Below are positions 44,968-57,018 of a DNA stretch of 64,000 nt, one piece after another. Position numbers and translations under genes: made by a program. Below the pieces are notes generated by a model. That model made no database searches. It was not told where the DNA came from and saw nothing but the letters and a program-made list of their open reading frames with translations. The DNA is taken from the NCBI RefSeq assembly GCF_010389155.1, contig NC_057768.1, positions 7,686,501 through 7,750,500 of the forward strand. The letters run 5' to 3'. How positions within the stretch are numbered: position 1 is the first letter of the stretch; the number at the start of each line of letters is the position of its first letter. This DNA comes from Erigeron canadensis (lineage: Eukaryota > Streptophyta > Magnoliopsida > Asterales > Asteraceae).

Positions 44968-47332
44968 ATGGCCAACCCAGAGAATACACAAGGAAACCCT
45001 TTAAACACTGGACCTCCACCCATAAATGAATTTGAACAAACTAATGACCATGCTAACAATAATCCACCACCACCTCCTATTCCTGCTTCTTCATACGTGC
45101 ATGTGCACTACTCAAACACTCCCCAAATTCAGTGGGAATGGTGATGAATTTAGCACGTGGAAAGCTAGGATGTTATTACATGTTACTGGTATTGAGAGGA
45201 ATATGCTTAAAATTTTAAATGAAGGACCCTATATTCCTAGAATTCCTCTCAATCCACTTCTTGATCCAACTGGAGCAAGATCTAGGAGGGAAAAGAGAGA
45301 GGAACACTGGTCTGAAGAGGAAAGGAGACTGGTCAATATTGACACTACCTTAAAAGTCATGATCCTCGGGGCCGTTCCTGAAGCTCTTATTCCCACACTA
45401 GTGCTTTATCCCAGTGCCAAAAGCATGTGGGATGAACTAGTGAACCAGTATGAAGGTGGTGATGATACTATTGTTACCAGGAAAGTGGCTTTGAATAAGA
45501 AGTACGAGTCATTTTTTGCCCTACCCAATGAATCATTAACTGGTACCTACACCAGATTTATGTCCATCATAAACCAGTTGAGAGGGCTTGGGGTAGAAAA
45601 AGACAAGGACATACTTCTTGAAAAATTTTGTGATATTCTTCCTTCAAAATGGTCTCATATGATCGTGGTCTTGAGACAAGGTAAAACCTTGCATTCCCAT
45701 ACTCTGTCATCTTTGTATGGAGCCTTCAGATTCACTGAAGAGAATCAAGCCCAGAGAATTGAGGCAGAAAAAGATGCTATTAATCATGCTTCGAGTAGTT
45801 CCCTTGTGGTTAGTCATACTGAACCACCATGTGCAGCATTAATGTCTTCCGAGAATGTATTTTTGATGAAGAAGATGATGTCTGAATTAATGGATTCTGG
45901 AGTCATGAATAATATCTCTCTAGATTATGATGAAACTGATAGTGATGATCTAATGGCTATGATGGCTAAAACGTTTAACCGTTTCAAAGCCATAGCTAAC
46001 AGACCCACTGGACACATTGCACCCAGTTCTTCCACTGACAAGACCAATCTGACATGCTTTAAGTGTGGCAGAAAAGGTCATTTCATGAAACAGTGCAAGT
46101 CCAATCAGTTTGTATCACAATCTGGTCCATCAACTTTTTATAACAAGCCTGATGATAGCTACAGATTAAAATACAAAAAGCTTAAGGCTCAAATTGCTCT
46201 CCTGTCTGCAGAAAAAGATAATAATAAATGCATGGTGGCTAAAGAAGAATGGGTTCCCTCTGATGACTCATCAGTTGATGATGAAGAGGAAAGAGATTGT
46301 TGTTATATGGCTCTAGCTGATGAAGAGCATCTGCTGAAAGAAGATGTCACATCTGGAAGATGGGTGGGCATTGTCATTAAAAAGGTAATAGATTATGACA
46401 AAGAAACTGATCCTGAATTAAAATTGGACATTGCTGAAGCTTTAAACTCTGATTTAATATTTGTGGAAACTGTTTGTTCAGAAATGTCAAATAATTTTGA
46501 AACAGATTTTTCTGAAATGACAAACTTACAATCTATGTTAAAAGAACTGCAAGATATTGAACTCGCTTTCAAAGCACAAGTTTTGGTTACTGAACAACTG
46601 GTCCAGAAAAAGAACTGGAAAATATTTTATCAAAAGAAAAACATGTTATCCAGTCATGGCTTGAGACCAAGAAACCATATGATGCTGCACGTAACCAGTA
46701 CCCCTCCCAAAAACGTGCATATCTGGGGTGATGTCAATGCTGTTGCATTAATATCTGTTGTTGACCGATTGCCTGAAGTGTTAAAACCTAGCACTATCTA
46801 TGATGAACCAAAAACGCCCAAAACTTGTATTATTCCTCCTGTTCAATTGTCTGAGGTTAAGACTGGAGCTCCCCAGATGAATGCTTCAGTCAAGAAGGTT
46901 AAGCAGAATAAACCTTTGCCTCAATCATCTTCTAAAGAACCCCAGGTTCAGAAAAAGAAGAATGTTGTTCCTCCACCTAAGCCAAAAGTACAGTCATCTG
47001 GAAAGGCTATGGTGTCATCTGAAGAAAATATTTTGTTAAGGCTGGAGAGTCAGTTTCAAAAACTGGCTCGTCAAGTTCAAAGTTGTAATGCAAGAATTGA
47101 AAATTTTGAGGGTACTTCATCTGGCCCTAAACAAAATACAAAACCTTTTTCCAAGAAAGAAAATCGAGCACATCTGTTGATAAGAAAAAGAAAAAGGTTT
47201 CAAAACTGTCAGTTCCAGTGGTGTTTACTGAGAAACCCACTATTTTTGAAAGTGAAATCAACTAGATACCAGCTGGGAACCATCCTTGTGGATCCAGAGA
47301 ACCCATCAGTCGATGGGTTCGCAAACCTTTAA
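44968..47332 (+). pseudogene. Sirevirus-like gag and gag-pol linker, frameshifted
   Basis: The likely start is ATG 44968 (MANPENTQGNPLN). A one-base shift near 45118 (in a CTCCCC run) moves the frame into KFSGNGDEFSTWKARM, the conserved gag entry. The frame then runs on with gag core residues ~50-250 and a CCHC knuckle CFKCGRKGHFMKQC near 46056-46097, followed by a long acidic region. Near 47150-47230 a second shift is likely, because the family's usual linker reads better in another frame, and a TAA closes the frame at 47330-47332. Gag forms the particle shell. The coiled-coil-rich C-terminal extension is typical of sireviruses. Confidence 0.85.
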
Positions 47333-47344
47333 ACTAATAATCTG

Positions 47345-48004
47345 GTGGATGTGCAGGGCGATCGAAAGAAATATATTTGGTATCTTGACAGCACTGCTGG
47401 CAGGACAATGACCGGATGTAAGACCTTGCTGGAGGAGTTCGAAGTTTCAGACGGACCCTCCATTACCTTTGGAAATGATGGTTTTGGAAAGACTAAGGGA
47501 TACGGTGTTCTGAATAATGGTCAAGTCAAATTCAGACGAGTGGCTTATGTAAATGGGTTGAAATATAACCTCATAAGCGTGAGCCAGTTGTGTGATGATG
47601 GCTACCAGGTGTTATTTAACATCTCTCAAGGCATCGTATTTAATAAGGATTGGAAGGTAGTACTAATTGCTCCCAGAAAAGGGAATGTGTACGTGATGGA
47701 TATGGAAAGCTCTCCTTCAGAGCAGTGTTTCTACACCAAGGCTGATGAAGACACAAACTGGCTATGGCATAAAAGGTTATCCCATTTAAATTTCAAAAAT
47801 ATCAACAAGTTGTCCAGAAAACAACTTGCAGATGGGATACCTTCCGTCTCCTTCAGAAAGGAAAGGCCATGTCCAAGATGTGAGATAGGGAAGCAGAAAC
47901 GCACCAGTTTCAAGACGAAACAGAATTTTAGCATATCTGAACCTCTTCATATGCTTCATATGGACCTTTTTGGTCTAGTAAATGTTCAGACTCGTGCTGG
48001 TTGA
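47345..48004 (+). pseudogene. Copia protease and pre-integrase domain
   Basis: YLDSTAGRTMTG corresponds to the retropepsin active-site block; Thr stands where catalytic DSG has Gly, so activity is doubtful. VNGLKYNLISVSQLCDDGY is the conserved C-terminal part. The HHCC zinc-binding domain follows: HKRLSHLNF, then CPRCEIGKQKR. It is in the same frame as the gag ORF behind a single TAA, and ends at a frameshift (TGA 48002-48004) just before the integrase core. Confidence 0.88.
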
Positions 48005-48804
48005 AATATACCCTGGTAATTGTTGATGAATACTCCAGATATTGTTGGGTAATATTTCTTAGGTCAAAGAATGAAACTGCTGTTGAAATCATCGCTCTTA
48101 TCAAGCATATTGAACTCAAATACAAGCGAAAAGTGTGTCAGTTAAGAAGTGATAATGGAACAGAATTCCAGAATGCAACTCTGGAGAAATTCTGCACTGA
48201 CACTGGCATCTCCCAGAATTTCTCATCAGTACACACTCCAGAGCAGAATGGAGTTGTAGAAAGAAAGAACAGAACGCTGATAGAAGCTGCCAGGAGTATG
48301 CTTGTTGAATCTGGTCTTCCTAAAATGTACTGGGCTGAAGCAATTGCCACTGCTTGTCACACCCAAAATCGCTCAGTATATGTGAAGAGACACAAGAAGA
48401 CATCCTATGAAATATTGAGAAATAGAAAACCAAATATTGGTTATTTTCACGTTTTTGGATGTCCGGTATACATCCTGAACGACTCCAGTCAGTTAGGCAA
48501 AATTGATGCCAAAGCTAATGAAGGATATTTCTTAGGATATTCAGCCATTCGCAAAGCCTTCAGAGTCTACAACAAAAGACTGGAAAAGGTCCAGGAGTCA
48601 ATTCATGTCACATTTGATGAGTCGAATGAAGCAATCAATAAAAAGCCAACCCTTAATTCTCCCCAGAAAGTCCAATTATCTTTGGTGAATCTGATCCTAT
48701 CAACTATAATAAAGATTCATCTGAAGATGTTTCCAGTCATCCTGACTTGGAACCAGTGCAAATTGAAAAACCTCCCAGTAACACTTCATTTTATCCTTCA
48801 ATAA
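48001..48804 (+). pseudogene. Copia integrase core
   Basis: This is the DDE strand-transfer enzyme that inserts element cDNA. The three acidic residues are recognisable in VDEYSRYCW, RSDNGTEFQ and PEQNGVVERKN. The conserved tail FHVFGCPVYILN and KANEGYFLGYS follows. It has no ATG (first codon TTG after the frameshift). Meaningful homology ends near 48680, where a frameshift moves the linker to the next frame, so the last ~40 codons are out-of-frame. Confidence 0.9.
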
Positions 48805-49238
48805 GTTTCAAACTACCCTCTGAACTTGTTATTGGATCAGATGTTCGTACTACTCCACCAGTATCAGATTTAATTGATTTTGACCTAGTAATCCAAGAAA
48901 TGCCTTTAAATGAAGAATTTCATGATGCAAATCGTGATCTTACAGATTCTGATGAAGATGCTGAAGTTGTCTGGCAAGATCCCATTCCAGAAAATCAATT
49001 GAATTCTTGCACTGGTATTGTTGTAAGAAACAATCCTGGTCAATACTCTAAATGGACAAGAGCTCACCCAATCAACCAGATTATCGGTGACTCCAGTAGA
49101 GGGGTTCAGACCAGAAGTATCTCCAGTGAACAATGTTTATATGTCAGCTTCTTATCACTGATTGAACCGAAGAAGATTGACGAGGCAATGAATGACCCAA
49201 GCTGAGTGATAGCTATGCAAGAAGAGCTTCGCCAGTTG
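48747..49238 (+). pseudogene. Integrase-RT linker and first codons of RT
   Basis: The motif HPINQIIGDSSRGVQTRS and the following IEPKKIDEAMNDPS are the conserved entry to copia RT. A TGA (49203-49205) replaces the Trp after DPS, then IAMQEELRQL continues. At ~49238 RT homology stops and RNase H sequence begins, so the fingers, palm and YVDD motif are missing. Confidence 0.85.
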
Positions 49239-49245
49239 TAAGATA

Positions 49246-49668
49246 CACAGGAAATCCACTACTGGTGGAAGTCATTTCCTTGGTGGGAAACTGGTGAGCT
49301 GGACAAGTAAGAAGCAAACTTCAGTTTCTTTATCCACTGCTGAAGCAGAATATGTGTCTGCAGCTAGTTGTTGTGCTCAGATACTCTGGATGAAGCACCA
49401 GTTGCTTGATTATGGTATTAAGTATTCAAAGACTCCTATCTTTTGTGACAATACAAGTGCCATTGCTATCTCAAACAATCCAGTCATGCATTCCAAGACG
49501 AAACACATTGATGTCAGGTATCATTTTATTCGCGATCATGTAATGAAAAATGATGTTGAATTTCACTTTATTCCCACTGATAAACAACTTGCTGACATAT
49601 TTACAAAACCTTTGGATGAGAAAAATTTTCAAAATCTTGTCAGTGAGTTGAGAATGTTGAACCCTTAA
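49246..49668 (+). pseudogene. Copia RNase H domain
   Basis: RKSTTGGSHFLGGKLVSWT opens the domain, followed by STAEAEYVSAASC, FCDNTSAIAISNNP and the conserved end KQLADIFTKPLDE. It lies directly behind the RT deletion joint. RNase H removes RNA from the hybrid during cDNA synthesis; it has no function here without RT. Confidence 0.9.
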
Positions 49669-50640
49669 TCTGGAACCTTGTTATGAACGCCGTTGTGACA
49701 CTGGCAGGGTTCTTTGATTCCATATTTATAAATCTATACCAGTCTAGCTATCGAACGCCTTTGTGATACTATCTTTGCACTGATAGCTTTATGGATCACC
49801 ATTCCAGGGGGAAAGACTCAGACCACATTTTTTATATATATTTAAGTTTCAAAGGGAATTTGTTAATTTATTTTCTCACTGGACAAAATTTTCTGGAAAA
49901 TGTTTCTAGTACCTTGTAAATGTGTCCCTTTCATTAATATTGGATAAGTTGATGTGCATGTTTGAAGTGACTTCAGTCGCTTTGTAAATATGTCCCTCTC
50001 ATTTGTTTATATTAGTTGATGTGCGTGTTTGAGGATTACCAGAATGGTCAAATCTGGGTACTTACTGGAGTGTCCCTCCAGTGTACCATTAATACATGTT
50101 CTACTGGCCTAATCTACCAGTGAAACTAGAGTGTCCAGTCAACCTCCAGATGCATTAAAATGAGTCTTTATGTGACAAATCTTTATATTTTTTTAATACT
50201 TGAGGCTAGTGCATGCCAACCTTACAACTTTTTCATCTGGACAGTTACTGTTTAACTTACGTGGCATAACTTTTTCAACTTAAATGATGGTTTTGTTACC
50301 CTGGGAAGACCAAAAGTGGAAGTTGGTAATTTTTGTGGGCTGTCAACCGTCATACATTTATGTGTGATGGGAAACATTAAATGCGGATGTCAAAACCGAT
50401 CAAAATTGTTTTGAAATTTTTCAAAATTACCGTTTTGAATTCCATTTTCTCTTTCCTCTATAAATACCCACATTTACCTTCACTTTCAGTTTCATCTCGA
50501 AAATCATTTACTCCCATATCTTCAAATTCCTTCATTTATTTCCTTCTTCATTTACTCTCCAATCATCATCATCATCATCGCTCTTATTAAATTTTCGTTA
50601 TCAATCTTAAATTCCTTCACTTTCATCTTCAATTATCTCA
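49669..50640 (+). promoter_or_regulatory. Spacer between pol and third ORF, with TATA-like site
   Basis: About 970 bp of non-coding sequence. A well-formed CTATAAATA lies at 50458-50466, followed by a CT-rich leader and the ATG of the third ORF 175 bp later. This resembles a plant core promoter and could serve the third ORF independently of the LTR. Promoter activity is an inference from spacing only. Confidence 0.4.
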
Positions 50641-51931
50641 ATGGCTCCTAAACCATCTCCTAAAAATCTTCTAGCCGCAAATTATGCTCCTGCCGATAAT
50701 GTCAAAAAGGCAAATCATATATCTCTTTCTGCCGATGTCATCCGCATAAACATGAATAACTGGATGGCCAAACTCTCAACCAATCACTCTGCAACATCCA
50801 TAATTGGAAGGTTGAATACCTTCTTCCTAAGCAGTCCACTCTATGGTGCCCTAACCTTAAATCCGGGCAAAATGTATCACGACTATCTGTGTGAATTCTG
50901 TTATACTGCAGTGTATGTGAAAAGTGATGAATCCATCCACTACACACTAAAACAAGGAACCAAAAGCTTCACCATGACTGTTGATTCCCTCAGAGATGCC
51001 CTGAGGATGAATTATTTTGATGAGAGTGAAATGCCCATTGAGATTCCCTCTAGCATCAATACCAGGGAAGTGTGCAAGTTGATGGGGCACACGGAGATAG
51101 TGGACGAGAATGGTCAGCTGCTCAGGAAGGGCACTGTATATGAGCAGGCTGTCAGATTCATGGAGATATTTCTTCACTAACCTTGTTGAGTGTTTGGGTG
51201 GCAGTTCTGGAGGTTTAGATCAGATAAACCAGACACAGCTCCAGATTACCTACTGCTTGTGGCATGGGTACAGGGTGGACTTTGCCCAGATTTTCTTTAA
51301 TGATTTGGTGGATAGATTGAAGGTCAAGAGCAGGAAAGCCTTCATTCCTTTTATTCGATTTCTGTCCATCATATTTAGAAGGGCTTTGAAAAATGAGTAC
51401 TCTGTAAATACAACTCATTTTTCTTTATGTGAATATCTGAGGGACCTCAACCAGTTGACCTCATCTCCTACTGAGGTCGACATTCCATCGGTGATGTTAT
51501 ATCAATTCAAAAATCAAGAAGAGGCAAATGCATCATCACCAGATGAGGAGGTGGTTGGTGAGCCTCATAACAATGAGGAAATTTCTGAAGTTGTTACTGC
51601 TGCAAGGGTGCAACCTATTTCCCAGATAGCCCCTAATCTTCAGCAGCATGCTGAGAATATTGTTGAAATTTCACCTAATCCCACCATGCCAAGGAACAGA
51701 ACTCGTCGTCTTAGGAGAGACGGAGTTCTAGTATCATCTCTTCCAGAATCCTCTCATCTGGATTCTGGAGATTTAGTTCAGGAGATTGCCCCAACAACCA
51801 CTTCCTTAGTACCAGTAGAAGGATGTGGTGAAGAAGAAAGAGTGTCTGGCTCACCTCTTGTCATACCAATATCTACTGCTAAAAGTGGGGACATCATGGC
51901 TGCTGATGGGTCCTTAATAGTTGAAGAGGTT

Positions 51932-53427
51932 TCATGTGTGAAAATCTAGTTAAATTAAAATCCTTATAAATACTCTGAATCGAATACCACACAAAATCGG
52001 GCAGTGGACCCGTTCGTATGCAATATAGATTAAAGTAAGTAAAGGTTCGTTCCACGGAGACTACAAAGAGCTAGCGAGTTTTAAGTAGTTAAGAAAGAGT
52101 TTGGTTTTTAAAGACACCATTTCATCTTGATTTTAAATTGAAAGTTAGTTGATTGAAAGAGTTAGAAATTCCGTAGAATTTGTCAAAAAGAAAATTGTTT
52201 TAAATCAAATAGGATGAGAAGATCATCCACTTCGACTCCATGATACACATTATTTAGGTTTCATATAATTTAAGAACCAATTCAAATATGTTGATTTATA
52301 ACCGAGAACTAAACAAAGACTCACCCCGTACCCGTCAAGTTAGTTACTTTATTCAATGCCCTTAATTAACTAGTTTCATTACTAAGACCGGTACCCCAAG
52401 ACGCCTTTCATAACTTTCCTAGCCAACTAGTTGTTTTGGTTAATTAGATAACAATTGTGTCTATTGATTGTACCCAACCATTAACCCGTTAACCCTTATT
52501 AACTACTAATTACTTTCTACCGTACCCGTCATAGAAACAATTGCTTCTAACCAAGAAATCAAAATAACTTCTACACAACCTAGTTACCACTGAGATCATG
52601 CAAAAACTATCCACAATTAAGAGTTAAATAACAAACAATTAATAAGCTAAGATTACGACACAACGTTAAATCAAATCAACTTGAATTCAAAAGATTTATG
52701 CAACCATTATTCAATGTATCACTTCATCTCAGTGGATGACGAATTCTTTAGCTACTCATAATCAAAAACAAAGCACAAAGAGTAAAAATATAGAAGAACA
52801 TATTGTACCAATGTGTAGAAAACAAGTAAACGCTAAGAAAATCGACAACCGAATGCCTTGAAGCTCACGAACAACCCTTAGACCTTGATGGACGAAAAAG
52901 CTGCTGAGAAAAGCCCCAAAGAACCCTAAAATCGACTAGAAGTGATTGTGTATCGAATGGGAGGGTTATGGTCCTGTATTTATAGAGTTTGTAAAAAGTC
53001 TTCACAAACTGACCTACAGGTGCGACGCACCAAGCTTCAGGTGCGGCGCACCTGGCCTTGTTTCCAAAAATAATCCTGCCCGATATGCGATGCACCACAG
53101 GGTTGGTGCGTCGCACCTCCCTGCTTTTCAACAACTTCCAAGTTTCTGATGAGAAAATGCTCCGCACCACTATACCAGGTGCGACGCACCTGCTTTGTTT
53201 TCAGCCAAAACTTGTAGTTTTCATTCCGTCTTCACTCGTATGCGTCCACGAATCATCCTAGTGCATCTTCTAGTCCTCTGAAAGCTGTTTCTAACCATTT
53301 TACCTGTTCTAAGCCTGAAATCACTAACAATACCATCAAAGCATTGAATATACATATAATTTGCACATAATTAAGCTTAAAACGACTTAGAAACGATATG
53401 GGAATATGCATATAAATGGACATATCA
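51932..53427 (-). repeat. Solo gypsy LTR inside the third ORF
   Basis: 1496 bp, minus strand TGATATGTCC...CACATGA. Perfect 5-bp TSD AGGTT at 51927-51931 and 53428-53432. It shares GGGCAGTGGACCCG with the gypsy LTR at 3610-6177, so it is the same family. The ORF resumes in phase after removal of the LTR and one TSD copy, showing that the insertion was clean and followed by LTR-LTR recombination. Confidence 0.93.
53019..53190. repeat. Array of GGTGCGACGCACC near-palindromes in the solo LTR
   Basis: GGTGCGACGCACC at 53019 and 53178, GGTGCGGCGCACC at 53040, GGTGCGTCGCACC at 53105, and decayed forms near 53086 and 53160. It occupies the same LTR position as the 4749-4983 array and shares the core TGCGNCGCA, but its flanking bases differ. 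Confidence 0.85.
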
Positions 53428-56025
53428 AGGTTGAGGGGGAACAAGTTCGGCAGATTGAAGGAGACAATCTGGAGCAAGGGGCTCAGATTTATCTGAATGT
53501 AGGAGTGGAAAGTGTTCAAGTACAGGACCATGCAGGTGGAACCGGCCCAGATTGGGATATGGTTGATTCTCCACTGTCTGAAGACAATGATTTTGATGTC
53601 AATATGAGTTTTCTGGGAGAAGAAGAAATTGATCGCACCATCCACTCTGTCTCCCAGTCAATTCTATCTGATATGCCTCCTCCACCCCCAGAAAATACAC
53701 CAACACCTCTTCTAGAACAAACAACAACAACTTTTGAATCACCAACTGCACCAAAAATTCAACATTTTGAACCACTGGCAGTCACCCAACCAACTGAAAA
53801 TATCACAAGGGTGTTGCCAGTATCATCAATCACCAGAATCACCAATCCTTCCAGTGGTCTCTCCTCTTCTTCTTCAACCGAGGTCCAAGGCCTTTTTGAT
53901 AAGGTGGCGGACCTGGAGAGATCACTTCAGGCTTCTTCTCAGGTTATTTCTGACTTCAAAACTCTAAGTTCCAATAATCTTAAGTCAGAAATGAACATAT
54001 TTGCTGAGAATGAGATGATAGTCTTTGAGAAGCTGGATGAACTTGTCGTGGCAACAAATAGAAATTCTGAATCAATACAAATTGCAGTCCAGGGAATCAA
54101 GGGGGATATGGTGAGAACTGTTCAGACTGCCATTAAAGCTGAAGTTGCTCAACCTCTGGCAAGTCTGACTGGTGAAGTTCAGAATTTGACCACCAGAATA
54201 AGCTCTCTGAAGAGCAGGCCAACCCTTGAGAAAAACTCAGTTGTCAGCACCCTCAGTGATGAAGTTGTTCTAAAGTTCAGGGGAGATATGTTGAAAGAAA
54301 TCACTGAGGAGGTGTCTGAAACTCTCCTTAGAAATCTTCGTGATGGATTGTTGCCTGAAGTAATGAAGATGATTGACACCCAGTTGCCTCGACACTTCCC
54401 TCAGGATCTTGAAATCATTAAAAAGGAAGTGATGCAATTGAGGAAAACTGTGAACAACATTGCTCTAGTGTCTGGTCGAACCTTTGATTCTGCTGACAGA
54501 CATAAGCTGGACTAGGTGTGGTATCATCTTCAATCTGGAGATGCTTCCAAGGGGGAAGGTTCTGGTTCTAGTACAGAGAAAGTTGGTGATCTTCAAAAGA
54601 AGATCGAAGTCTGGAAGAAGGTAATTGGACAGGATGTCACTGGTACTGAAGCCAGTGGACAAGTTGAAGAAGAGGTTGCTAGTACTGATGCCAGTGAGCC
54701 AGTCTTTGAAGAGTTCCCAGACATTCCAACCACAATGAAAAGTATCAAGAGAAAGAAAGTGGTGTCTGGGGAACCAACAGATGAAGCAGAAGAGGAATAT
54801 GTGTCTGCTGATGAGGTCAAGGCAAAGAGACTGGAGCAAGAGTGCATCTTAATTGAAATTTTCAAGAAAAATCTAAAAGATGACTTGATTGCCTACCAGT
54901 TAGATATGGCCAGGCATGGGACTCTGGATTCTTACAACGCTGGCAGGTTGGGCGTACAAACTGAAGTATACAAAAAGATGAAGGATGATCCCAGGCTGAA
55001 GAAATGTCTGGATGCCTTGGATGATGTCTATATTCGATCCATGTATGCTCAGGATGAACAAGTATATGATTCTGAAATCTATGGTGTGAGCATACTAGAT
55101 CTTATTGCCCAGAGAAGAGAAGAATTGAAAAATCTCCAGCAACAAGTAAGGAGTAATGCAACTGCTCTGGAGCATGAATGTAGGAAGAAGGTTAAGGGTT
55201 TGCCCAAGGCATCAGCTAGAAAAACCAAAGCTGCCAGAGATGCAGATCTTAGCACCTTCATTCCCATGAACACTACTGAAAGGATTGATAAAGAAAAATT
55301 TCAACAAGTTGCTGAATAGAGAAAGGTGTCCAGGGAAGTGAATGAAATGGTTAAAAGGGCTCAGGCAAAAGAAAAGTATGAACATTTGTCACAATTTAGA
55401 GCTGATGTCCGATCAATACTGGGTGCTGAGATCCATCTGGCAGAAAATCATGACAACTTCTCAAAGTTCCATGTCAAACTCTTCAGAGAAGGGAACTTTA
55501 CTGATGAAAGAAAAGACACGTCAATCAGGGCTTTCGGATGGTCAGGACTAAGAGAGATTGGCCTTTCATTCAGGGGTAAAGATGTCTCCCAGCATGTTAA
55601 GTACTTTATGAAGAGGATTGGCTAGGAATGGATGAGGAAGGAATTGATGGAGATGGAGCTGGGCTTAAGGACTTCTCTTACTACTTCATCATCTCCAGGT
55701 GTAAAGAGGAAGGCCACTGAAGAGCCATCTGGGCACGCTGTAAAGAAAAAGGCCTGACTCTGATATTGTACTTGTATTTGTTTTATGTTGATAAAATTGT
55801 AACTTTCCTCCAATTGATGTCTGTAAATATAAGTTGCAATTCCTATTTTTCACAAGTACTTATCCAGATTAAGTCTAGAAATTAAAATGTACAAACTAGG
55901 AACACTAATGATCTATAAAGTGGCTCTCCAGAAATTCAAATTAGACTTAGTCAAATTTTTCAAGGATTTTTCAAGCACAAACTTGTATAGATAAAAGCTT
56001 GAAAATCCTTGCATAATTTCTAAAC

Positions 56026-56039
56026 AAATAGGGGGAATT
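56026..56039 (+). other. Polypurine tract of the sirevirus-like element
   Basis: AAATAGGGGGAATT lies directly before the 3' LTR; it is the plus-strand primer site for reverse transcription. Confidence 0.8.
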
Positions 56040-57018
56040 TGTTAGGTCCAGATTTACTGGATTCGCTCCAGACGTAACTACTGGAGCCCTCTGAAGATTT
56101 TTTCAGAAATTATGTGAAGACCAGTGAAGAACTTACTTGTACAGGAATCTGGATTCCACCAAATTCGTTCACTGAACTTCACTCCAGTCAAGATCTTTCC
56201 ACTGAAGAACATTCTCACTGAAGTCTGAAGAAAGAAGTCTGACAAATAGCGGAGCTCACTGGAAGACTTACCAGATCTCCTGACTGGAGTCCTTGTCAGT
56301 GTTCTAGACCTTACAAGTCTGAACACTGATTACGAGGAATTGACTTTATGCCTTTACATGCCTTTACCGGGACAATCCAATTGTCCTTTGTTAAAAGCCT
56401 TACACGCATGTAAAGGTGGTTGGTTAATTAGAAGACAAGTCACTATCATGTGACTTTATTCTTGTACTTTAATCAATGCATTTAAGGAAATTTAAGGAAT
56501 TAAAGTAATTTCCTTAAATGCATGTAACCATATTTGTACGGCAAAAAGAATATTATATTTATTCTTTTTACCTATAAATACCAAGTCACTTCCTCGTCCA
56601 AATTACATACTTTTGCAATTTGGTACCTTTGCTCAAATACTCTCGATCTAAACAGTTATACTTCACAACTTTAAGTATTTCGATCAAAGAGTTTATTTAG
56701 CAAAGTTAGATCACTTGTAATTCATAGATTGTTTAGATACTTACTTTGTAATATCTTGTTCCGCACCAACCTTGTATTTTATTTAACATCAATAAATAAA
56801 ATACACTTAAAAATTACATTGTGTCTCACCATTTATTTACTTGCTTATCTTTATCTTGCTTAAGTACGTATTACGTTTTATATATTCTTGCATTTATATT
56901 TATCGTAATACTAGTCCAATCTAGTGCTTACTTGACGTTTCATACTAGTCCTATCTAGTGATTACTTGACTTGTTATTCTACACTTGTGGGTTAAACCAT
57001 CGAGTGAGGGACTTCACA
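56040..57018 (+). repeat. 3' LTR of the sirevirus-like element
   Basis: Same ends as the 5' LTR. It carries a ~36-bp internal duplication (ACTAGTCC...CTTGAC, near 56908-56970) and a 9-bp duplication near 56484 that the 5' LTR lacks. Confidence 0.93.

Larger units (their letters stand above)
50641..55757 (+). pseudogene. Third ORF of the sirevirus-like element (env-like position)
   Basis: Starts at ATG 50641 (MAPKPSPKNLLAAN). Reading continues across one frameshift (~51115-51160), the solo LTR at 51932-53427, and in-frame TAG stops at 54513, 55317 and 55623, to a TGA at 55755. The uninterrupted frame would be about 1200 codons. N-terminal ~300 residues: a globular domain with WRYFFTNLVECLGG. 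Middle: low-complexity acidic and Pro/Thr-rich. Residues ~750-1000: coiled-coil heptads (VADLERSLQASSQVISDF). C-terminus: lysine-rich. I see no signal peptide or membrane segment, so env-like refers to position only and the function is unknown. Confidence 0.75.
43982..57018 (+). mobile_element. Sirevirus-like Ty1/copia element, 13.0 kb with a nested LTR
   Basis: LTRs of 934 bp (43982-44915) and 979 bp (56040-57018) with a perfect 5-bp TSD CCAAC (43977-43981, 57019-57023). Arm 1 of the inverted repeat keeps the uninterrupted target (single GTTGG). Order: LTR, PBS, gag, protease, integrase, RT stub, RNase H, spacer, a long third ORF, purine tract, LTR. A third ORF downstream of pol is the hallmark of SIRE-type elements. 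LTRs are about 98% alike by eye, apart from a ~36-bp duplication and a 9-bp duplication in the 3' LTR. RT is deleted and the third ORF is split by a solo gypsy LTR. Confidence 0.93.

Noticed and set aside
45026..45115. ATG 45026 as start of the sirevirus-like gag
   Set aside because: The first ~30 codons are hydrophobic out-of-frame sequence; the conserved start (MANPEN) is at 44968 in another frame, joined by a one-base shift near 45118.
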